Of a stretch of DNA of 6,759 nt, positions 1 through 5,258 are shown in pieces. The notes beneath the pieces are model-generated. The model saw only the letters and a program-made list of their open reading frames with translations. It ran no database searches and had not been told where the DNA came from. The stretch spans positions 1 to 6,759 of the forward strand of contig JANQSX010000217.1 in assembly GCA_028279085.1 (NCBI GenBank), in the 5' to 3' direction. Both the position numbers and the translations under genes were made by a program. Position 1 is the first letter of the stretch, and each line of letters opens with the position of its first letter. Source of the DNA: Bdellovibrionales bacterium (lineage in GTDB: Bacteria > Bdellovibrionota > Bdellovibrionia > Bdellovibrionales > UBA1609).

Positions 1-22
1 GGAAGCCATTTTGATGGCTTCC
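1..22. terminator. Perfect 9-bp hairpin, probable transcription terminator
   Basis: GGAAGCCAT (1-9) pairs perfectly with ATGGCTTCC (14-22) around a TTTG loop. The stem is more GC-rich than its surroundings and lies downstream of the - strand comEC-like gene. No T-run follows on the + strand. On the - strand the following bases lie outside the window, so the U-tract of an intrinsic terminator cannot be checked. It could serve comEC, a + strand gene ending to the left, or both. Confidence 0.5.
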
Positions 23-25
23 ACT

Positions 26-94
26 ATTCTGAACTTGATTCAGAATCCAGTAAAAGCAACAAGCATCCTCTGGATTTCGGATCAAGTTCGGATT
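26..94. repeat. Imperfect inverted repeat with a nested perfect hairpin after comEC stop
   Basis: Arm 26-50 matches the reverse complement of 70-94 at about 20 of 25 positions, including unbroken GAACTTGAT (31-39) against ATCAAGTTC (81-89), with a 19-nt spacer. The left arm alone also folds into a perfect 8-bp hairpin, ATTCTGAA (26-33) with TTCAGAAT (39-46). The right arm carries TTCGGAT twice (76-82 and 87-93). The element abuts and slightly overlaps the TAA stop of the - strand gene at 93-95. It probably belongs to that transcript's 3' end, as a terminator or stabilising structure. A dispersed palindromic repeat is the alternative. Confidence 0.45.
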
Positions 95-1001
95 ATAAAA
101 TAGTTATTTCACATCTTCTTCGTATGGAATAAACAAAACACAGATGAAGTAAAATAAAAATAAGACAAATATAGATCCATATTTGAAAAGAGCTTAGTGA
201 CCATTGTAGTTCTATTCCTTTGTTTTCTATAAAAGGTTTTAAAAAATTCAATATATACATAAGATATTCCCAAAGTTTATCAGTAATAGGTCGTATAAAA
301 GGAAATGGAATAGTTAGTAGAGACAGGGGGAGAAATATACCGGATGCTAAAGGAGTAATTATCCAATTGACAAATATATTTAAAGGATGCGTGCTTCCCC
401 ACTGACTCACAATGGGAAATATGAGGATGAACGTTAATATACAAGATTTTAGTTTAGAAAATCGATGATTGGACATTCCCATACTAGCTATCCAACTCAT
501 TTGTAATGATAGAGAGTGAAACCAGGCGCTTTGACAACATAGGCATAACAAACCGCTTATGTGAACACGCAGATAAGGACTCCAAAACAATTTAAAATCT
601 TTGTTTATTTTAGACAGTAGAAGGGAAAACAAAGCCCTTAAAACAGGAGGCTTGAGCCCTGCACTCATTGAATAAATAAGAAGAAAAATTGTTAAACAGA
701 TGTTTTTAAAAGGAAAACGAGGGAGTAAATTCCAGGCTTTTTCTAAAAAAATCAGATGAGCGCCAGAGATGACCATCAGATGAATAATTCCCAGAGCAAT
801 AAAAGTTTTTTTTATTTCTCCATCTGGTAGTTTTTCTCCGCAAAGTAATGCAGAGTATATTACTGTCCATTGATTTTCTTCTGTATGGACCTTTTGTAAA
901 CACCATTCATGTAAGAATTGAGTTCCAGGCTTCAACACGGAGAGCAAAGAAAATGGGTTGACGCATAATATAATTATAATCAAAATTAAACTGATAATCA
1001 T
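93..1001 (-). CDS. ComEC/Rec2-type competence membrane protein, short form
   Basis: A 302-residue hydrophobic protein matching the membrane 'competence' domain of ComEC/Rec2, the channel that carries single-stranded DNA across the inner membrane during transformation. Family signatures: GIIHLMVISGAHL at about 71-83 (family pattern G.xHLxAISGxH), PPVLRALFSLLL at about 118-129 (pattern xxxRAxxM), QMSWIASMGM at about 167-176, and an NWIITPLASGIFLPLSLL segment at about 212-229. Several membrane helices are evident. Full ComEC proteins are usually 600-800 residues, with an N-terminal OB-like domain and a C-terminal metallo-beta-lactamase-like domain. Both are absent here, so this is either a naturally minimal form or a reduced remnant, and DNA uptake cannot be assumed. 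The frame is clean. The start is uncertain: GGAA (1005-1002 on -) abuts the ATG with no spacing, and the frame stays open about 20 more codons upstream but without ATG, GTG or TTG. It is transcribed divergently from the LysM gene. Confidence 0.75.
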   Translation of the reverse strand: MIISLILIIIILCVNPFSLLSVLKPGTQFLHEWCLQKVHTEENQWTVIYSALLCGEKLPDGEIKKTFIALGIIHLMVISGAHLIFLEKAWNLLPRFPFKNICLTIFLLIYSMSAGLKPPVLRALFSLLLSKINKDFKLFWSPYLRVHISGLLCLCCQSAWFHSLSLQMSWIASMGMSNHRFSKLKSCILTFILIFPIVSQWGSTHPLNIFVNWIITPLASGIFLPLSLLTIPFPFIRPITDKLWEYLMYILNFLKPFIENKGIELQWSLSSFQIWIYICLIFILLHLCFVYSIRRRCEITIL

Positions 1002-1023
1002 TTCCGGTTTTTTGCTAGCAAGA

Positions 1024-1073
1024 ATGGAGACTACTTTGACCCCTATAATTCGATTTTTGCTTTAAGTCTCCAT
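1024..1073. repeat. 9-bp inverted repeat, possible operator or attenuator
   Basis: ATGGAGACT (1024-1032) is the exact reverse complement of AGTCTCCAT (1065-1073), separated by 32 nt that include TATAAT (1044-1049). It lies just upstream of the - strand comEC-like start, so it may fall in that gene's promoter or leader. The function is not known. A protein-binding site or RNA hairpin with a large loop would both fit. Confidence 0.35.
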
Positions 1074-1189
1074 CAAGATAGAAATTGGCAAGTAATGGTT
1101 ATAAGTTTTTTTGAAATAAATATGGAATGGATAGTCAGAACCTTATAGCCTTGGATATTATATGTAAAAATAAGAAGATGTAGGAGTTG

Positions 1190-1255
1190 GTTACTGATAG
1201 TATAAAAGTAAAGTAGAGTGTGAGGTATCACAAAGATAAATTTATGTTCAGTAAC
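1190..1255 (+). promoter_or_regulatory. Nested inverted repeats in LysM leader
   Basis: GTTACTGA (1190-1197) pairs perfectly with TCAGTAAC (1248-1255). Inside it, TGTGA (1219-1223) pairs with TCACA (1228-1232) across a GGTA loop. The outer arm ends 8 nt before the ATG at 1264. If transcribed, it would bring the start region next to a stem, so control of translation or binding by a dimeric regulator are possible. The inner half-sites are 4 nt apart rather than the 6 of a CRP site, so a CRP site is not claimed. Confidence 0.3.
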
Positions 1256-1263
1256 AGTAAAAA

Positions 1264-3024
1264 ATGGAGTTTGTTATTTTGAAAAGGATTTTCAAAAAAG
1301 GGTTTTTAATCTTTTGGCTTTATGCTGCTGTTTTTGTTTGTCTTTTTATTCCACCTGTTTATTCATTGGCTGCAGAAGATGATGAGGATATAGAGTGGTT
1401 GGATGAAGAAGATGAAGAAATGGTTGATGAAGAAAAAACAGATGAAAAAGTGGCTAATGATGAAAAAACAGATAAGGATGTAGAGGTAGCTAAGGAAACA
1501 GACACAGATGATGAGGAAAGTACTGACGTAGTTGATGAGGAAAGTGCTGATATAAATGATGAAGATACTGCTAGTGTGGGTATAGATGATGAAGCTCAGG
1601 AGATAGAAGAGGAGACTTCTTCATTTGCGGATGAATATGAAAGAAGTCTTTATGAAACTTATATTCAGTATTACAGTAAAAAAGTATCTGCGGCGGATTG
1701 GAGTGGAGTAGTTGGTGGTAAAGATACTTATGTTGTGCAACCAAAAGATACTTTATGGGATATTAGTCAGGTGCTTTTTGGTGATTCTAGTTATTGGCCG
1801 AAGTTATGGTCGGTTAATCCATCTTTGACGAACCCGCACTTAATTCAACCCAATGATAATCTGGGTTTTATATATGGCACAGAAGGAACTCCCCCTTCTT
1901 TAACTGTTATCCAGGGTGGTCCAACTCAAGTAAGTAAAACTCCCTCTTCCTCACCACCTCCTTTGCCGGATTTTCTAAAAGGAAAAAAAATTACTATACC
2001 TCCCAAGAAATTGCAGCCGGTACTGCAGAATATTCCTGATAGCTTACCTCCTCTATATTTGTCCTATAGCCAGGAATCAGAGTTAAGTGATATGAGTATA
2101 GCCTTTAAAAAGATCACTCCATCTAGAATTGCTTTTTTACATTATTATATGTCTTCGGAGCCGCTTTCCGGTCAAGGTATTGTATCTGATAAAAAGGAAT
2201 ATGGTTCTTTATTTCATGTGGGTCAGAGAATAATTTTGGAGATGAGAGAACCGGTAAATCCAGGACAAAAATTAACTATAGTAAAAGATATGGGAAAGTT
2301 ATACCCTTTCTTATTTGGTGTGAGAGGACCTTTTGGGTATCAAATAGAAGTACAAGGAGAAGTTCAGATAGTAGGAAGGGTACCGGATTCTTTTGATTTG
2401 TATGAAGCTAAGGTAACCAGGTCCTTGAATCCTATTTCTATAGGGGCTTTAGTATTAAATAAAAATCTTATCCAGTTTGATTATCAGAATACAGATTTTG
2501 TAGGAAATTCAGAAGCGCAAATTATTGGTGTTCCCGGGCTTCAATCGTATGAGAAAAATACTGCTTCCCCTTATTCTTTGGTTTACTTAAATCGTGGTAT
2601 AGGTAATGGAATGTCTGTTGGTCAAATGTATCAAGTGAAGGCAAATAATGCAATTACAAGAAAACAGGAATATGGTTATGATATTAAAGTGGGAGAGATA
2701 AAAATTATTTATGCAGATGATCGTTTTGCAACAGGGTTGATTACCCAAATGAATAACCCTATTCATGTAGGGGACTATGTAGTCTCTTTAACTCAAGGGC
2801 TTTCCACACAACAAGGGTACGATCCTTTTGAAGAAGTGGAAGATGTGGGACTTGAAGAGGGTGGTTCCTCGGATACTATGGTTGTAGATGAGGAAGATAT
2901 GGATTTTGAAGATTTTGAAGATGCTCCTGACAACATAGAGGTATCTAAAGCACCTGATCAGACAGAAGAAGAATCGGAAGATGATCCTTATGGTGATGAA
3001 GATACCTTTGAGGCTTTTGAATAA
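1264..3024 (+). CDS. Secreted acidic LysM-domain cell-wall protein
   Basis: 586 residues. An N-terminal signal peptide has a basic stretch KRIFKKG (7-13), a hydrophobic core (14-33) and a likely cleavage near SLA|A (34-37). Residues 38-117 are strongly acidic (43 Asp/Glu of 80), with 8-residue repeats beginning DEES/DEES/DEDT near 83-106. A LysM peptidoglycan-binding domain spans about 155-203, with TYVVQPKDTLWDIS, YWPKLWSVNP and the NPHLIQPND tail. This form, with its W-P-K-L-W and N-P-H core, is common in Myxococcota/Bdellovibrionota-type LysM proteins. A proline-rich linker (about 225-265) precedes an unrecognised, probably beta-rich domain (about 266-512) and a second acidic tail (521-586). 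A periplasmic wall-binding role is inferred from the LysM domain and the ftsW neighbour; no catalytic motif was seen. The ATG at 1264 has no ribosome site. TTG at 1279, 9 nt after GGAG (1266-1269), gives a more standard signal peptide (MKRIFKKG) and may be the true start. Confidence 0.8.
   Translation: MEFVILKRIFKKGFLIFWLYAAVFVCLFIPPVYSLAAEDDEDIEWLDEEDEEMVDEEKTDEKVANDEKTDKDVEVAKETDTDDEESTDVVDEESADINDEDTASVGIDDEAQEIEEETSSFADEYERSLYETYIQYYSKKVSAADWSGVVGGKDTYVVQPKDTLWDISQVLFGDSSYWPKLWSVNPSLTNPHLIQPNDNLGFIYGTEGTPPSLTVIQGGPTQVSKTPSSSPPPLPDFLKGKKITIPPKKLQPVLQNIPDSLPPLYLSYSQESELSDMSIAFKKITPSRIAFLHYYMSSEPLSGQGIVSDKKEYGSLFHVGQRIILEMREPVNPGQKLTIVKDMGKLYPFLFGVRGPFGYQIEVQGEVQIVGRVPDSFDLYEAKVTRSLNPISIGALVLNKNLIQFDYQNTDFVGNSEAQIIGVPGLQSYEKNTASPYSLVYLNRGIGNGMSVGQMYQVKANNAITRKQEYGYDIKVGEIKIIYADDRFATGLITQMNNPIHVGDYVVSLTQGLSTQQGYDPFEEVEDVGLEEGGSSDTMVVDEEDMDFEDFEDAPDNIEVSKAPDQTEEESEDDPYGDEDTFEAFE
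1266..1281 (+). promoter_or_regulatory. Ribosome site favouring TTG start of LysM gene
   Basis: GGAG (1266-1269) lies 9 nt before TTG (1279-1281), which is in frame with the LysM protein and removes five residues (MEFVI). The upstream ATG at 1264 is preceded only by an A/T-rich run ending in CAGTAAAA. The spacing and the resulting lysine/arginine-first signal peptide favour TTG. This remains an inference. Confidence 0.45.
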
Positions 3025-4165
3025 AAAAATAAAACAAGCAGAGATTATTTTGTCTTTTTTTTATAGTATAATAAATAGAAAAGTTTTATTGCTGGTTTTG
3101 TTATTAGCTGGGTTAGGTTTAGTACAAATATACAGTGCCAGTTATATTTTTTCTATAGAAAAATATAATGACGGGCTTTTTTTCTTTAAGAAACAAGTGA
3201 TATTTTCTATTGTCGGTTTGTTAATACTTTTGTTTTTAGCAACTGTTTCCTGGAAGTGGGCTCGTTTTTTTGGTATTAGTTTATGGGTTCTTTCTGTTCT
3301 ACTATTAATAGCCACTCTTATACCGGGTATTGGAGTAACAGCTGGTGGAGCTCAAAGATGGTTGGATTTACCTTTTGGATTTCGTTTTCAACCGGCGGAG
3401 TTATTTAAAGTTAGTTCTCCTTTTGCTTTTATGTATCTTATTGCTTTAAAAGAGCAGAGTTTTTTTAATTCCCGTCCTCTTTTGTATTGGATGTTTCCTG
3501 TTTTCATGTTTGCTTTGCCAATATTGGTATTGGCTTTACAACCTGATTTTGGAACTATTTTTTTATTTTTCTGTCTAACTTTAAGTGTTATTTTTGTTTT
3601 AGGTCTTAAATGGAGATATATTTGCGCGGCTTTGACCTTAGTGGGCTTAGGTATGTACTTTATGGTCATTTTTACGCCTTATCGTATGGCAAGGATTAAA
3701 GCTGTGTTGAATCCCTGGTCAGATCCTTTGGAAACAGGTTTTCAGGTCATACAAAGTATGATTAGTTTTCATTCCGGTGGAATGTTTGGAGTGGGTTTAG
3801 GACATGGTCAGGGAAAACTCTTTTTCCTCCCCGAAGCTCATACTGATTTTACTTTAGCGGTTTTTGGTGAAGAAACCGGTTTTTTTGGGTTTTGTGTTTT
3901 ACTGACTCTATATGCTTTGTTGGTATACTATGGAATGAGAATTGCTTTCAGAACAAAAGATCTCTTACAAAAAGTGCTGGCTTTTTCTTTAAGTATTGTT
4001 TTTGCTTTTTCCACTATTATTCATATTGGGGTGAATTTGGGTATATTGCCTCCTAAGGGGCTAACACTTCCTTTTATGAGTTATGGAGGAAGTGCTTTAA
4101 TTTGTACTTTGTTATTGTTTGGTTGGTTGTTGAATATAGAAAAACATAATTATTTTATATATTGA
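2981..4165 (+). CDS. ftsW: Septal peptidoglycan glycosyltransferase FtsW
   Basis: A SEDS-family integral membrane protein that polymerises lipid II at the division septum together with a class B PBP (FtsI). About ten membrane helices are visible. Numbered from 2981, signatures are GGAQRW near 122-127, FQPAELFK near 136-143, QPDFGT at 187-192, PEAHTDF near 284-290 whose Asp (D289) matches the essential SEDS aspartate, and PPKGLTLPFMSYGGS near 357-371. The KGLTLP form is typical of FtsW (RodA usually has TGLPLP), and position before murG agrees. Length is normal. The start is unsettled: ATGs at 2981, 2990 (9 nt after GGAAG) and 2996 lie in the LysM 3' end and give an unusual tail read from acidic codons. 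TTG at 3050, 5 nt after GAGA, begins MSFFYSIINRK and gives a normal short FtsW N terminus 25 nt after the LysM stop. The longest frame is given; I favour a shorter protein. Its closeness to the LysM stop suggests cotranscription. Confidence 0.92.
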   Translation: MILMVMKIPLRLLNKKIKQAEIILSFFYSIINRKVLLLVLLLAGLGLVQIYSASYIFSIEKYNDGLFFFKKQVIFSIVGLLILLFLATVSWKWARFFGISLWVLSVLLLIATLIPGIGVTAGGAQRWLDLPFGFRFQPAELFKVSSPFAFMYLIALKEQSFFNSRPLLYWMFPVFMFALPILVLALQPDFGTIFLFFCLTLSVIFVLGLKWRYICAALTLVGLGMYFMVIFTPYRMARIKAVLNPWSDPLETGFQVIQSMISFHSGGMFGVGLGHGQGKLFFLPEAHTDFTLAVFGEETGFFGFCVLLTLYALLVYYGMRIAFRTKDLLQKVLAFSLSIVFAFSTIIHIGVNLGILPPKGLTLPFMSYGGSALICTLLLFGWLLNIEKHNYFIY

Positions 4166-4175
4166 ATATTTTTTT

Positions 4176-4188
4176 GGAAACCTATATG
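4176..4188 (+). promoter_or_regulatory. Ribosome binding site and ATG of murG
   Basis: GGAAA (4176-4180) sits 5 nt before ATG (4186-4188), 20 nt after the ftsW stop. This is the only well-formed initiation signal near the conserved MurG N terminus. It marks 4186 as the ancestral start even though it is now out of frame with the body of the gene. Confidence 0.7.
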
Positions 4189-5258
4189 AAAAAAAAAAAA
4201 TATTAATAGCCGCAGGAGGAACTGGTGGACATATTCTGCCGGCTCTTTCTATAGCGGATGGTTTAAAGCGTGTTGATGATAGCTGTGAAATAGAATTTAT
4301 TCATGGTGCTTCTGATTTAGAAAAGAATATTTATTCTCAAACTTCTTTTAAGTGTCATTTTTTATCTGTAGGACGTTTAAGAAAAAATGTAGGAAAAGAA
4401 AGATGGAAAACTTTTTTTTCTCTTCCTTTTGTATTATTGAAAGGTTTGATTTTAGTAATGAAAATCAAACCTTCTTTAGTATTGGGTACAGGAGGGGCGG
4501 TTAGTGGACCCATTTTGTTAGCCGGGTTTTTACTTCGTAAAAAAACAGTAATTTTTGAACCTAATGTTGTTCCTGGACTGACTAATCGTTGGTTATCCCA
4601 TTTTGTGGATATGGTTATTGTGGTTTTTAATTCCACTAAGGCGTTTTTTAAAACAAAAAAGCAAATACAATTTCCTTTTCCTGTTCGTTCTGAAATGAGT
4701 AGAATTACATTAAAAGATCAATTAGATGGTTCTAATAAATCATTGCGTGTTTTAGTTTTGGGGGGTAGTCAAGGTTCTTTTGTTATCAATCAAGTTGTGT
4801 CTAAGGTTATTACTTCTGATACAGGTTTTTCTTTTGTTCATCAAACCGGAAAAAAAGAATTTGAATATTTAAAAAAATTATATTCTGATTTTGAGAATGT
4901 CAGAGTGTTTTCTTTTTTACATAAAATCCATGAGTTTTATGAATGGGCGGATGTAGTGATTGGAAGAGCCGGAACAGGAACTATCTCAGAACTTTCTGCC
5001 ACCGGAAGAGCTGGAATTTTAGTGCCTTTAGCTAGTTCAGCTGATAATCATCAATTAAAGAATGCTCAGGATTTGGAACGAAAATCTGCTGTGATTTTAA
5101 TTGAAGAAAGTCAGTTTACAGTAAAGAGATTAACAAATACTTTGGAAGATTTGGTTAATCAACCTCAAAAAATAAAACAACTTTCTTCTAATATTCATAA
5201 CTTGAAACTGGGAGCGGAAGCGGATAACATAGCTTCTTATCTTCTTGGAAATATGTGA
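4186..5258 (+). CDS. murG: MurG, lipid II synthase; start out of frame at a poly(A) tract
   Basis: MurG (GT28) transfers GlcNAc from UDP-GlcNAc to lipid I on the inner membrane face, forming lipid II. The conserved frame runs from ATA at 4200 to TGA at 5256-5258. With a four-residue MKKK start it gives 356 residues, the usual MurG length. In that numbering: first glycine loop GGTGGHILPAL at 10-20, GTGGAVSGP at 100-108, FEPNVVPGLTN at 123-133, nucleotide-sugar loop LGGSQGS at 191-197, and GRAGTGTISE at 249-258 with the expected Arg and Glu. The frame has no internal stop. However, ATG 4186 is followed by A12 and literally encodes M-K-K-K-K-Y-stop (TAA 4204-4206). Ten or thirteen A's would restore it. 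The first ATG/GTG/TTG in the conserved frame is TTG 4437 (codon 84), which would drop the first glycine loop, so a product starting there should be inactive. The cause is a sequencing indel, productive slippage or, less likely, a non-canonical start. The 3' end overlaps murC by 4 nt. Confidence 0.88.
4189..4200 (+). repeat. A12 homopolymer directly after the murG ATG
   Basis: Twelve consecutive A's (4189-4200) follow the ATG. It is the longest homopolymer in the window; the next longest are A9 in murC (6043-6051) and 8-base runs in comEC, LysM, ftsW and murG, all in genes whose frames remain intact. It contains overlapping A_AAA_AAA heptamers, a known -1 ribosomal slippery sequence, and is long enough for RNA polymerase slippage. 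A -1 shift, or an mRNA with 10 or 13 A's, joins the ATG to the MurG frame. Confidence 0.9.
4208..4244 (+). promoter_or_regulatory. Possible stem after the murG slippery tract
   Basis: AGCCGCAG (4208-4215) can pair with CTGCCGGCT (4236-4244) with one bulged C (4239), extended by a G-U and an A-U pair. The stem starts 7 nt after the A tract, within the spacing usual for -1 frameshift stimulators. It overlaps codons for the conserved MurG glycine loop, so the pairing may be coincidence. Confidence 0.25.

Larger units (their letters stand above)
1002..1263. other. Divergent intergenic region between comEC-like and LysM genes
   Basis: These 262 bases lie between two outward-facing genes and should hold promoters for both. 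I find no pair of good -35/-10 boxes. The best weak candidates are TATTAT (1156-1161) with TAGTCA (1132-1137) for the + strand, and TTGATG with a TCGAAT box 17 nt later on the - strand (about 1078-1050). Two inverted repeats are present (1024-1073 and 1190-1255). No tRNA, rRNA, riboswitch or small ORF with a ribosome site was recognised. Confidence 0.5.

Noticed and set aside
220..405. + strand 61-codon frame
   Set aside because: Antisense to the ComEC-like gene, with no ribosome site or recognisable content.
1044..1049. TATAAT as a + strand -10 box
   Set aside because: The TTGACC before it is only 2 nt away and nothing like a -35 lies 16-18 nt upstream.
1219..1232. CRP/FNR-type operator TGTGA-N4-TCACA
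   Set aside because: CRP half-sites are separated by 6 nt, FNR sites have a different core, and no promoter is clearly placed next to it.
3388..3669. - strand 93-codon frame inside ftsW
   Set aside because: A shadow of ftsW: it is rich in Lys and Asn, as expected for the complement of hydrophobic codons.
4161..4200. Non-canonical murG start at ATT 4161 (or ATT/ATA codons nearby)
   Set aside because: It is in frame and close to the ftsW stop, but ATT starts are very rare, no suitable ribosome site precedes it, and the well-placed GGAAA-ATG at 4186 explains the ancestral start better. Not fully excluded.
4355..4636. - strand 93-codon frame inside murG
   Set aside because: Antisense shadow over conserved MurG codons; no independent evidence.
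4437..5258. murG beginning at TTG 4437 (273 residues)
   Set aside because: The conserved N-terminal half-domain with GGTGGH lies upstream in the same frame without any stop. TTG 4437 is an internal leucine codon and has no ribosome site.
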